DNA of 64,000 bases from an uncultured Corynebacterium sp. (GTDB lineage: Bacteria; Actinomycetota; Actinomycetes; Mycobacteriales; Mycobacteriaceae). The notes beneath the pieces were generated by a model. It saw nothing but the letters and a program-made list of their open reading frames with translations. It was not told where the DNA came from and ran no database searches. Position numbers and translations under genes: made by a program. The first letter of the stretch is position 1; each line of letters opens with the position of its first letter. Of the stretch, positions 41,631 to 50,694 are shown piece after piece. Where the stretch lies: contig NZ_CAMIBP010000004.1 of assembly GCF_946223165.1 (NCBI RefSeq), positions 1-64,000 of the forward strand, given 5' to 3'.

Positions 41631-42565
41631 TGAGTCCCCGCGACGACAACCACCACACCCCAGCAGACCACACGCACAACTTTGGAAAGGCACCCCACAT
41701 GGGCGCGAGCAGAGACTACACCACCGGAAACGACGGCAGCCTCAACAGCTACGGCCACGACGGCTGGGGCCGCCGCGGCGACACCGCCACCATCCCGCGC
41801 GTGCGCGACGAGTGGGTGAGCCCCGCCCGTTCAGGCCGCGTGAGTGACGACAAGGACCACCGCGCTGCCCGTCGCGCCGCGGAGGCCGCGCAGACGTCGT
41901 TTGCGCGTCCCACCCGCGAGGCGCCGGAGATCCGCCCGCACCGCGAGCACACGGGCCGTGGGTCCCGCACTGGCCAGAGGGCGCGCGTCGGTTCAACCCA
42001 GCGCTACTCCCGCGTCGGCTCCTCCCAGGTGCTGTCCGTGCGCGGGCGCCGCGCCACCGCTACCCGCACGTTTCGCCGGGTGAACAAGCTGTCCTTCTAC
42101 GCCATCGGGCTCTTGCTGGCCGGCGTGTGCCTGGCGATGTGGCTTTCGGGCATGTCTACGGCACAGACCTTCACCATTCAGCAGCTCTCCGATCAGGAAT
42201 CCACCCTGGACAACCAGCTGGAGACGCTCAACCGCGATCTGGAAAACGTCCGCTCGAGCGCCGACATCGCCCGCCGCGCCGCGGAGGACTCCCTCGTGGT
42301 CCCGGACCAGCCCGGAATCGTCGAGGTCGAAGAAAATGGCGACATCGCCGAGCGCCGCGCGGCGAAGCCGGAATCTGAATCTATTATCGATGTCAACGGT
42401 GCGCCTGTCCGACCGGGCCAGGCCTCCAGCGACCCGCACGATACCGCGGACGTGGCAGGCTCCCTGTCCAGCGTCCCGCACGGCCAGCAGGCGGCGCAGC
42501 CGGGCACTGTGGTTAACCCGCAGATTCCGGTGCAGGCGCCGTACGCTGCGACCAGCAGGAACTAG
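41630..42565 (+). CDS. ftsL: Cell division protein FtsL-like
   Basis: A bitopic divisome protein of 311 residues. The cytoplasmic part is unusually long (about 150 residues, basic and polar). A transmembrane helix follows at about 154-174, then a short coiled coil QQLSDQESTLDNQLETL and RDLENVRSSADI, then a Pro/Ser-rich tail. The coiled coil just after the membrane and the position between rsmH and ftsI identify it as FtsL rather than sequence similarity alone. It would form the FtsQ-FtsL-FtsB complex and activate FtsW/FtsI. The long N-terminus is typical of mycolata FtsL but much longer than in E. coli. Confidence 0.85.
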   Translation: MSPRDDNHHTPADHTHNFGKAPHMGASRDYTTGNDGSLNSYGHDGWGRRGDTATIPRVRDEWVSPARSGRVSDDKDHRAARRAAEAAQTSFARPTREAPEIRPHREHTGRGSRTGQRARVGSTQRYSRVGSSQVLSVRGRRATATRTFRRVNKLSFYAIGLLLAGVCLAMWLSGMSTAQTFTIQQLSDQESTLDNQLETLNRDLENVRSSADIARRAAEDSLVVPDQPGIVEVEENGDIAERRAAKPESESIIDVNGAPVRPGQASSDPHDTADVAGSLSSVPHGQQAAQPGTVVNPQIPVQAPYAATSRN

Positions 42566-42703
42566 CCAGGCGCCCCGCGGGGGAGCAACGCCCCAGCCGC
42601 CTTCGCGGAGCTCGTACGCTCACGTCGTACGGGCTCCTTGGAGTTTGTGCGCAGCCTGGCCCCGGACGACGCGAATGAAGCAGGTGACTTTAAGCAGGTG
42701 ACA

Positions 42704-44791
42704 ATGCCCAACAACGGTTATCCCCGAGACCGGCGCGGCCAGGGCCGCGGCCAGGCCAGGGACCGCTCCGGTGACGGGCCTGCGCGACGCGGGGCGGCAT
42801 CGTCCAGCCCCCGCCGCGATCACCAACCCAGCGCCGCGGCGCAGCGCCGCGCCTACCGCGCTGCGCAGGCGGACTCCGCACGCACGGCCCAGGCGGCCGG
42901 CACGGGGCAGACCTCGCTCATGCGTAAGCGCATGGACATCATCTTGAGCTTGTTGGGCGTCGTCGTCCTCGTTCTCGTGGGCCGCCTCGCGTGGGTCCAG
43001 CTGGTTTGGGGCCCGGAACTCGCGGCCCAGGCGGAGGCCCAGCGCGCCCGCACCTACATTGACCCCGCCCGCCGCGGTGCCATCACGGACCGCGAAGGGC
43101 AGCAGATCGCCTACACGATGCAGGCACGATCCCTCACGGTGTCGCCGACGCGACTGCGCGCGGAACTGCTCCAGCAGGAAAAGATCGAGCTCATCAATAA
43201 CGACGCCAACTATGAGTCCTATGGCGAGGACGAGCTCAACGCCAAGCTGGACGAGATGGTGACGCAGCGCCTCCACGAGATGGCCGACGGCATCCCGCAG
43301 ATGATCAAGGACGCGGGCGCCTCCACCGATGGGCTGGACTCCTCTGAGATCCTCGAAAAACTCCAGGCGGACACCGCCTATGAGGTCCTCGTCCGCAACG
43401 TGGACCCGGATGTCGCGGTGCAGATTGCGCAGAGCTTCCACGGTGTCGCCGCGGACCATCAGGATATTCGCCAGTACCCGAACGGCTCGATTGCGGAAAA
43501 CATCGTGGGCAAGGTGTCCATGGACGGCCAGGGCCAGTTCGGGCTCGAGGCCTCGCGCGACTCCGAGCTGACCGGCATGCCGGGTCAGTCTATCGAGGAC
43601 GTCTCCGGCGATGGCCAGGCCATCCCTGGCACGCTGCGCGACCAGGTCAAGGCCGTCGACGGCGACTCGGTCAAGCTCACGCTGGACCTCGATCTACAGA
43701 CCTACGTCCAGCAGAAGCTGGAGAAGGCAGTCGCCAACTCGAAGGCCAAGTCAGGCGACGCCGTCGTCCTCGACGTCGCCACCGGCCAGGTGCTCGCGAT
43801 GGCGAACACGGGCACCATCGATCCCAACGAGGACATTGAAAAGCAGCTCGCGGAGGGCAAGGACTTCGAGAACCGTTCGGTGTCCCACCCCTTCGAGCCT
43901 GGTTCCGTGGCCAAGATCATTACCGCCGCGGCCGCCATCCAGGAGGGGCTCACTCACCCCGATGAGGTGCTCCACGTGCCCGGCTCCATCGACATGGCGG
44001 GCGTGACCGTCAATGACGCGTGGCAGCACGGCGTGGAGCCGTACACCACCACCGGCGTCTTTGGTAAGTCCTCCAACGTCGGCACGCTCATGCTGGCCCA
44101 GCGTGTGGGGCAGGAGAAGTACGCCGACTACCTCAAGGCCTTCGGCCTGGGCCAGGTGACCGGCATCGAGCTGCCCAATGAGTCTGCGGGCATCGTTCCG
44201 GACGAGTCGCAGTGGTCGGGCGGTACCTTCGCCAACCTGCCCATTGGACAGGGTCAGTCATGGACCGCACTGCAGCTGGCCAGCGTCTACCAGACCCTCG
44301 CCAACGGCGGCGAGCGCATCGAGCCGCGCATCATTTCGACGGTGACGAAGGCCAATGGCGAGGAAGTTGCGCAGCCCGAGCCGAAGAGGACGCAGGTCGT
44401 GAGCCCGGAGACTGCCCGCACCGTCGTGGACATGTTCCGCGCAGCCTTCCAAAAGGACCCGGCGGGTATCCAAACCGGTACCGCTGGCAACGCCCAGATC
44501 GAGGGCTATCAGCTCTCCGGCAAGACGGGTACCGCCCAGCAGGTGGACGAGGCCACCGGCGCCTATTCCAATTCGAACTATTGGATCACGTTTGCCGGCA
44601 TCGCCCCCGCGAACGATCCGCGCTTCGTCGTCGCCATCATGCTGGATAACCCGCAGTCCGGCGTCAACGACGACGGCTCCGGCGGCCAGTCCGCCGCGCC
44701 CGTCTTCAGCGACATCGCCCAGTGGCTGCTGACCCGTGACAACATTCCGACCTCGCCGGAAACCCCGCATCTCACCCTGCGAGCAGAGTAG
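42704..44791 (+). CDS. ftsI: Penicillin-binding protein, septal transpeptidase FtsI (PBP3)
   Basis: A class B PBP that crosslinks septal peptidoglycan with FtsW. The 695 residues have a basic cytoplasmic N-terminus of about 75 residues, one transmembrane helix (about 78-98), a non-catalytic pedestal domain, and the transpeptidase domain with Ser401 in SVAK (S401-K404), the S456-S-N458 motif (KSSNVG) and KTG at 607-609. I set the start at ATG (MPNNGYPRD) with AGGTGA upstream; a TTG 66 bp earlier is less likely. It is 138 bp after ftsL and 10 bp before murE. Confidence 0.95.
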   Translation: MPNNGYPRDRRGQGRGQARDRSGDGPARRGAASSSPRRDHQPSAAAQRRAYRAAQADSARTAQAAGTGQTSLMRKRMDIILSLLGVVVLVLVGRLAWVQLVWGPELAAQAEAQRARTYIDPARRGAITDREGQQIAYTMQARSLTVSPTRLRAELLQQEKIELINNDANYESYGEDELNAKLDEMVTQRLHEMADGIPQMIKDAGASTDGLDSSEILEKLQADTAYEVLVRNVDPDVAVQIAQSFHGVAADHQDIRQYPNGSIAENIVGKVSMDGQGQFGLEASRDSELTGMPGQSIEDVSGDGQAIPGTLRDQVKAVDGDSVKLTLDLDLQTYVQQKLEKAVANSKAKSGDAVVLDVATGQVLAMANTGTIDPNEDIEKQLAEGKDFENRSVSHPFEPGSVAKIITAAAAIQEGLTHPDEVLHVPGSIDMAGVTVNDAWQHGVEPYTTTGVFGKSSNVGTLMLAQRVGQEKYADYLKAFGLGQVTGIELPNESAGIVPDESQWSGGTFANLPIGQGQSWTALQLASVYQTLANGGERIEPRIISTVTKANGEEVAQPEPKRTQVVSPETARTVVDMFRAAFQKDPAGIQTGTAGNAQIEGYQLSGKTGTAQQVDEATGAYSNSNYWITFAGIAPANDPRFVVAIMLDNPQSGVNDDGSGGQSAAPVFSDIAQWLLTRDNIPTSPETPHLTLRAE

Positions 44792-44801
44792 GAGAACACC
44801 C

Positions 44802-46367
44802 ATGAGCATTTCTGTAGCGGACCTCGCCCAACTCATCGACGCCCGACTTATCGATGCCCACGCCGGCGGCGTCGACGCCGTCTTGGAATCCGTGAGCCTC
44901 GATTCATCGGCGGTCAAGCCCGGCGGCTTGTTTGCGGCGCTGCCCGGCACCCGCGTCCACGGCGCCACATATGCGTCCCAGGCGGCCGCTGCCGATGCCG
45001 CCGCGGTGCTCACCGATGCCGCCGGCGCGGAGATCCTGCGCGCGGCGGGGGAGACCCGCTCCGTGCTCGTCGTCGATGATGTCCGCGCCGTCCTCGGCAC
45101 CGCCGCGGCAGAAATCTACGGCCACCCCACGCGGGACATGACCGTCATCGGCATCACCGGCACCTCCGGCAAGACGACGACGAGCTACCTGTTGGAGACC
45201 GGCCTGCTCGCCGCCGGCAAGTCCGTTGGCCTCATTGGTACGACGGGCACCCGGATTAACCGCGAGTCCGTGCCCACGAAGCTCACCACGCCGGAGGCGC
45301 CGAAGCTCCAAGAGCTCTTCGCCCTCATGCGCGACAAGGGAGTTACGCACGTGGTCATGGAGGTCTCCTCCCACGCGCTGGCCCTCGGCCGCGTCCAGGG
45401 CACGCGCTTTGCCGCCGGTGGCTTTACCAATTTGAGCCAGGATCACCTCGACTTCCATCCGACCATGGAGGACTACTTCGAGGCCAAGTCGCTCCTGTTC
45501 GATAGCGCGCTCGATGGCGAGGCCGGCGCGCGCCGCGCAGTGGTGTGCGTCGACGATTCATGGGGCGCGCGGATGGCGCAGCACTGCGTCGACGCCGGGG
45601 TGCCCACCACCCGGGTCTCGACGACGTCGGCCTCCGACCTCACCGCGCTGCAGGTCGCCGTGGAGCCCACGGGCGCGCAGAGCATTGAGCTCACGGCTGC
45701 GGCTGGCGATCCCGGCACCGTCACGTTCCGACTGCCGTTGCCGGGCGACTTCAACGTGGCCAACGCCGCGCTTGCCGTTGGTCTTGCCGCGGCCGTCGGC
45801 GTCGCCGGCGGCGATATGCGCGCGTTTATCGGCGGCCTCGAATCCGTCGCGGTGCCTGGGCGCATGGAGCGCATCGACCGCGGCCAGGACTACATCGCCG
45901 TCGTGGATTACGCACACAAACCGGCGGCCGTGGCCGCGGTTCTCGACACCCTGCGCGATCAGCTGGGAGCGGCGGCGGAGGATACCCGCCGCATCGGCGT
46001 CGTCGTCGGCGCGGGCGGCGACCGCGACTCGGCTAAGCGCCCCATCATGGGCGCCAACGCCGCCGAGCGCGCCCAGCTCGTCATCGTCACGGACGACAAC
46101 CCGCGCAGCGAGGATCCCGCTTCTATCCGCGCCGCCGTGCGGGAGGGCGCCGAGCAGGCGGCGCAGGTCAGCGGGGCCGAGGTCCGCGAGGTAGCATCAC
46201 GAGCTGAAGCAATCGACGAGCTCGTCGCCTGGGCGCGCCCCGGCGACGCCATCATCGTGGTGGGCAAGGGCCACGAAGTCGGCCAGATCTATGGCACGAC
46301 GACCCTGCACTTTGACGACCGCGAGGAACTAGCGCGCGCCCTCGACGCCCGCCACGGACGGGGCTGA
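44802..46367 (+). CDS. murE: UDP-MurNAc-L-Ala-D-Glu:meso-DAP ligase
   Basis: Adds meso-diaminopimelate to the peptidoglycan precursor in the cytosol. The 521 residues show the ATP loop GTSGKTTT (120-127), the carbamylated lysine candidate K229 in EDYFEAKS, and DNPR (432-435), the motif that selects meso-DAP instead of lysine. This fits a DAP-type corynebacterial wall. TAGGAG precedes the ATG; the gene starts 10 bp after ftsI. murF follows 56 bp downstream. Confidence 0.97.
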   Translation: MSISVADLAQLIDARLIDAHAGGVDAVLESVSLDSSAVKPGGLFAALPGTRVHGATYASQAAAADAAAVLTDAAGAEILRAAGETRSVLVVDDVRAVLGTAAAEIYGHPTRDMTVIGITGTSGKTTTSYLLETGLLAAGKSVGLIGTTGTRINRESVPTKLTTPEAPKLQELFALMRDKGVTHVVMEVSSHALALGRVQGTRFAAGGFTNLSQDHLDFHPTMEDYFEAKSLLFDSALDGEAGARRAVVCVDDSWGARMAQHCVDAGVPTTRVSTTSASDLTALQVAVEPTGAQSIELTAAAGDPGTVTFRLPLPGDFNVANAALAVGLAAAVGVAGGDMRAFIGGLESVAVPGRMERIDRGQDYIAVVDYAHKPAAVAAVLDTLRDQLGAAAEDTRRIGVVVGAGGDRDSAKRPIMGANAAERAQLVIVTDDNPRSEDPASIRAAVREGAEQAAQVSGAEVREVASRAEAIDELVAWARPGDAIIVVGKGHEVGQIYGTTTLHFDDREELARALDARHGRG

Positions 46368-46423
46368 AGGATCAGCACACGCGCAGTAGTCGCCCCGAAT
46401 GAACTTGGAAGAGAAGGACAACC

Positions 46424-47953
46424 ATGATTGAGCTCACCCTCCGCGAGATTGCGGACATCACCGGCGGCCGGTTGGCCGGCGGCGCCGACGCCGACGCCGT
46501 GGTGACCGGATCCGTCGAGTTCGACTCGCGGAAGATCACGCCGGGCGGACTGTTCCTGGCGCTGCCGGGCGCCCGCGTCGACGGGCACGACTTCGCTGCC
46601 AAGGCCATCGAGCAGGGCGCCGTCGCCGTGCTTGGCGCCCGCGAGGTGGGCGTGCCGTCGATTGTCGTCGAGCCCACCGGGCGCGTCGAGGGGGACGGCG
46701 CCAACGCCGATATCTACGCCAATGATTCGGACGGCTCCGCGGCCGCAGTCGTCCGCGCTTTGTCCGACCTGGCACGCGCGGTGACCCAGCGCCTCCACGC
46801 CGAGCGCGGGCTGACCATCGTCGGCATCACGGGCTCCGCTGGCAAGACGTCGACGAAGGATCTCGTGGCTACCGTGCTGCGCGCCGCCGCTCCGGACGAC
46901 ACCGGCGTGGTCGCCCCGCCGGGATCCTTCAACAACGAGATTGGCCACCCGTACACCGCCCTGCGCTGCGGCGAGTCCACCCGGTACCTCGTGGCGGAGA
47001 TGTCGGCGCGCGGCATCGGCCACATTGCGCACCTCGCGGACATTGCGGCGCCGTCCATCGGCGTCGTGCTCAACGTCGGCTCCGCGCACCTCGGCGAGTT
47101 CGGCTCACGGGAGAATATCGCCGTGGCCAAGGGCGAGCTGGTCGAGGCCCTGCCGCCGGCGGACGAGGGCGGCGTTGCCATCCTCAACGCCGACGACGAC
47201 CTCGTGGCCGCAATGGCTGCGCGCACCGCGGCCCGGGTGGTGACCACCTCGGCGGCCACCCCGCCGGCGCCGGGCGCGGGTTACGTCGCCACCGACATCG
47301 AGCTCGACGACGTCGCGCGCCCCACGTTTACCCTCCACGCCCCGGGCGCCGAGCCTGTCCGCGTCAAGCTGCAGGTCTTCGGCAAGCACCAGGTGTCCAA
47401 CGCGCTCGCCGCCGTCGCCGCGGCACAGGCCGTAGGCATGGACATCCCCACCATCGCGCACGCCCTCCAGGGACACACGAACGCCTCCGCGCACCGCATG
47501 GACGTCCAGACTCGCGCCGACGGGCTCACCATCATTGACGACTCCTACAACGCGAACCCCGACTCCATGCGCGCGGCCATCGCGGCGCTGGGATACACCA
47601 CCTCCGCCCGCCCCGGCGCCCGCGCCATCGCCGTGCTCGGCGAGATGGGCGAGCTCGGCGCTGACGCACTTGTCGCCCACGAAAGCATTGCCGACGATCT
47701 GGCCAAGTACCGCATCGGCTACCTCGTCGTCGTGGGGGACAGCGCCAACTGCAACGCAATGGCTCGCGCCGCAGCTGCACAGGGTATAACTACTACTGTT
47801 GTGGCACATGCCGACGAGGCTATCGCCGTCGTGAATGACATCGTGCGCACGGTCCCGGCGGATGCCGGCCCGGCGCAGGATGTCGTGCTGGCCAAGGCCT
47901 CTAACGCGCAGGCGCTGTGGCACGTGGTCGAGGGCCTGCGCGCCCAGCATTAG
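46424..47953 (+). CDS. murF: UDP-MurNAc-tripeptide:D-Ala-D-Ala ligase
   Basis: Adds D-Ala-D-Ala to complete the cytosolic pentapeptide. The 509 residues have the substrate domain FDSRKITPGGLFLALPG, the ATP loop GSAGKTST (137-144), FNNEIGHPYT, and DDSYNANPDSM near the C-terminal domain. AGAAGGAC lies before the ATG. It is slightly longer than E. coli MurF (452). mraY follows after 47 bp. No ddl gene is present in this cluster, so D-Ala-D-Ala must be made elsewhere. Confidence 0.97.
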   Translation: MIELTLREIADITGGRLAGGADADAVVTGSVEFDSRKITPGGLFLALPGARVDGHDFAAKAIEQGAVAVLGAREVGVPSIVVEPTGRVEGDGANADIYANDSDGSAAAVVRALSDLARAVTQRLHAERGLTIVGITGSAGKTSTKDLVATVLRAAAPDDTGVVAPPGSFNNEIGHPYTALRCGESTRYLVAEMSARGIGHIAHLADIAAPSIGVVLNVGSAHLGEFGSRENIAVAKGELVEALPPADEGGVAILNADDDLVAAMAARTAARVVTTSAATPPAPGAGYVATDIELDDVARPTFTLHAPGAEPVRVKLQVFGKHQVSNALAAVAAAQAVGMDIPTIAHALQGHTNASAHRMDVQTRADGLTIIDDSYNANPDSMRAAIAALGYTTSARPGARAIAVLGEMGELGADALVAHESIADDLAKYRIGYLVVVGDSANCNAMARAAAAQGITTTVVAHADEAIAVVNDIVRTVPADAGPAQDVVLAKASNAQALWHVVEGLRAQH

Positions 47954-48000
47954 CGCCAGACCTACCCCAAGTTAGCTGAAGCAAAAGGATTGTTGACGTC

Positions 48001-49107
48001 GTGACCCAGATCATCATCTCGGGAGTCGTGAGCTTCCTCGTTGCGATCTTTCTGACCCCTTACCTCATTCGTTACTTCTCGAATGCGGGCAAGGGCCAGG
48101 AGATCCGTGAGGACGGTCCCAAGTCCCACCTCCGCAAACGCGGCACTCCGACGATGGGTGGCATCGCCATCATCGCCGGCATCGTCGTCGGCTATGTGGT
48201 GACGGACATCTACGGTGAGGTGTCCGGCCGCGGCGGTTTCACTGCGTCAGGCTTGCTCGTCCTCGGTCTCACCCTGGGTTTGGGCGCGCTCGGCTTCGCG
48301 GATGACTTCATCAAGCTGTTCAAGCAGCGCAACCTGGGACTCAATAAGACTGCCAAGCTGGTGGGCCAGCTTGCAGTCTCCCTGCTCTTCGGCATTCTGC
48401 TCCTGCAGTTCCCTGATGACAACGGCACCACCCCGGGCTCGACGCACTTGTCGTTCATCCGCGATATCGACACCATCGACTTCAACTTCGGCCCTGCGGC
48501 CGTGGGCATCGTCGCGTTCCTCCTGTTCATGTACATCCTCATCGCGGCGTGGTCCAACGCGGTAAACCTCACCGACGGCCTGGACGGGCTCGCAGCCGGC
48601 TCCACTGCCTTCGTCATGGGCGCCTACGCGCTCATGACCTTCTGGCAGTTCCGCTACTCCTGCGGCGACGGCCACGTGGCGGGCTGCTACGAGGTCCGCG
48701 ATCCGCTGGATCTGGCCATCCTGTCCGCCGCCGGCCTGGGCGGCTGCCTGGGCTTCCTCTGGTGGAACGCCGCGCCGGCGAAGATCTTCATGGGCGACAC
48801 CGGATCCCTGGCCCTCGGCGGTCTCGTCGCCGGCCTGTCCGTCGCTTCCCGCACCGAGCTTCTCATGATCATCATCGGTGCCCTCTTCGTCATCGAGGTC
48901 GCCTCTGTCGCTATCCAGATTGTCGTCTTCCGCACCACGGGCAAGCGCTTCTTCCGCATGGCCCCCATCCACCACCACTTTGAGAATGGCGGGTGGCCCG
49001 AGACCGCCGTCGTTATTCGCTTCTGGCTGCTCGCCGGCATGGCCGCCATCGTCGGCGTCGCTGTTTTCTATGGCGATTGGCTCCTCAAGACAGGAATCGG
49101 AATATAG
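48001..49107 (+). CDS. mraY: Phospho-N-acetylmuramoyl-pentapeptide transferase
   Basis: Integral membrane enzyme that makes lipid I from UDP-MurNAc-pentapeptide and undecaprenyl phosphate. The 368 residues hold about ten transmembrane helices, the motif AVNLTDGLDGLA with catalytic Asp residues, FMGDTGSLALGG, and the histidine motif PIHHHFE. It starts with GTG and has AAAAGGA about 12 bases upstream. Confidence 0.97.
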   Translation: MTQIIISGVVSFLVAIFLTPYLIRYFSNAGKGQEIREDGPKSHLRKRGTPTMGGIAIIAGIVVGYVVTDIYGEVSGRGGFTASGLLVLGLTLGLGALGFADDFIKLFKQRNLGLNKTAKLVGQLAVSLLFGILLLQFPDDNGTTPGSTHLSFIRDIDTIDFNFGPAAVGIVAFLLFMYILIAAWSNAVNLTDGLDGLAAGSTAFVMGAYALMTFWQFRYSCGDGHVAGCYEVRDPLDLAILSAAGLGGCLGFLWWNAAPAKIFMGDTGSLALGGLVAGLSVASRTELLMIIIGALFVIEVASVAIQIVVFRTTGKRFFRMAPIHHHFENGGWPETAVVIRFWLLAGMAAIVGVAVFYGDWLLKTGIGI

Positions 49108-49221
49108 GACCGCGGGCCGTGCTGGTGCACGGCCCTTTGTGCCCTCTGAGCCACCCACGTCGTGCGAGGTCGCACACGAACCCCACGTCCGCAAGAGCAC
49201 CTTAGGTAGAGAGGAAACCTC

Positions 49222-50670
49222 ATGACCAACTCGCATACGAACCCCGCCGCCGCAGCGGTGCAAGCGCTGCCTGAAGAGCTGCGGGGTCGCATCCTCATCG
49301 CTGGCGCCGGAATGTCGGGGCTCGGCTGTGCGCGCCTACTGGCGGCCCTGGGCGCGGATCTCACCGTCGCCGATGACAACGCCCAGCACGTCGCCCAGCT
49401 GCCCGCGGGCGTGCCCAGCATGACCACGGCGGAGGCCCAGGGCGCGGCGGCGACCTTTGATATCGTCGTGACCTCCCCGGGCTGGCGGCCCGACTCGCCG
49501 CTGCTCGTGGCAGCGGCACATGCCGGCATCCCCGTCATTGGCGACGTCGAGCTGGCCTACCGCCTAGACCGCCACCAGGTCTTCGGCTCCCCGCGCACGT
49601 GGCTGGTCGTCACCGGAACCAACGGCAAGACGACGACGACAGGCATGCTCGCTTCCATCATGGCTGCCGATGCCGCCCGCACCGGCAAGCGCGCCCTCGC
49701 CGTGGGCAACATCGGCGTCTCCGTCTACGATGCATTGGCTGATACTGAGCGCGTCGATGTCCTCGTCGCCGAGCTGTCCTCCTTCCAGCTGCATTGGTCC
49801 AGCGAGCTCACCCCGGACGTGGGCGTCCTCCTCAACCTTGCCGACGATCACCTCGATTGGCACGGCTCCTTTGAGGCCTACGCGCTGGCAAAGGCCAAGG
49901 TTCTCAGCGGTGCCAACGCCGTCGTCGGCCGCGACGACGAGTTCGTGCGCGAGTACACCGACCGCATGCGCGCCGCGGGTCTCGTGGCCCCGCGCGTGGT
50001 GGGCTTTACCGCCCAGCACCCCGCGGTGGATGAGGTCGGCGTCGACAGCGGCCGACTGGTCTCCACCCTGGACGGATCCCCGGAGCCGCTGTGCTCCGTG
50101 GACGGCATCGAACCCGCCGGCATCTCAGGCGTCCTCGACGCGGCGGCGGCCGCGGCGGCGGCCCTCCTCGCGGGGGCGTTGCCCGAATCCGTTGCGGCGG
50201 GCCTGTCCTCCTACAGGGTGGCGGGCCACCGCGGCGCCGTCGTGCACGAGCACGCCGGCGTGCGCTACGTCGACAATTCCAAGGCCACCAATCCCCATGC
50301 CGCCGATGCCGCTCTTGCGGGCCTCGACAGCGTCGTCTGGGTCGCCGGCGGACAGCTCAAGGGCGCCCACGTGGACCAGCTCATTGAGGATCACGCGCCG
50401 CGGCTCAAGGCGGCGGTGCTGCTCGGCGTCGACCGGCGCATCCTCGCAGACGCGTTGGCGGCCCTCGCACCGCAGGTCCCGGTGACCGTAATCGATGAAA
50501 CGGACCCCGAGGCAGCCATGGACGCCGCTGTGGCCGCCGCCGTGCAACACGCCGGGGCCGGAGATACCGTGCTTTTGGCCCCGGCTGCGGCATCGTTGGA
50601 CATGTACCCCGGCATGGGCGTGCGCGGCGACATGTTTGCCGCCGCTGCCCGCGCCCAGGCACACGACTAA
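49222..50670 (+). CDS. murD: UDP-MurNAc-L-alanine:D-glutamate ligase
   Basis: Adds D-glutamate to UDP-MurNAc-L-Ala. The 482 residues show a Rossmann-type N-terminal domain (AGAGMSGLGCA), the ATP loop GTNGKTTT (132-139), and the ligase C-terminal domain with DNSKATNPHA, where Mur ligases bind the amino acid. AGAGGAAAC precedes the ATG. ftsW follows 24 bp downstream. Confidence 0.96.
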   Translation: MTNSHTNPAAAAVQALPEELRGRILIAGAGMSGLGCARLLAALGADLTVADDNAQHVAQLPAGVPSMTTAEAQGAAATFDIVVTSPGWRPDSPLLVAAAHAGIPVIGDVELAYRLDRHQVFGSPRTWLVVTGTNGKTTTTGMLASIMAADAARTGKRALAVGNIGVSVYDALADTERVDVLVAELSSFQLHWSSELTPDVGVLLNLADDHLDWHGSFEAYALAKAKVLSGANAVVGRDDEFVREYTDRMRAAGLVAPRVVGFTAQHPAVDEVGVDSGRLVSTLDGSPEPLCSVDGIEPAGISGVLDAAAAAAAALLAGALPESVAAGLSSYRVAGHRGAVVHEHAGVRYVDNSKATNPHAADAALAGLDSVVWVAGGQLKGAHVDQLIEDHAPRLKAAVLLGVDRRILADALAALAPQVPVTVIDETDPEAAMDAAVAAAVQHAGAGDTVLLAPAAASLDMYPGMGVRGDMFAAAARAQAHD

Positions 50671-50694
50671 TCACGACCCTTTGTCAGGAGCACC

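Noticed and set aside
42566..42703. Extra N-terminal 22 codons of ftsI from a TTG at 42638
   Set aside because: A TTG start without a good ribosome site; the ATG at 42704 has AGGTGA upstream and gives a normal basic N-terminus.
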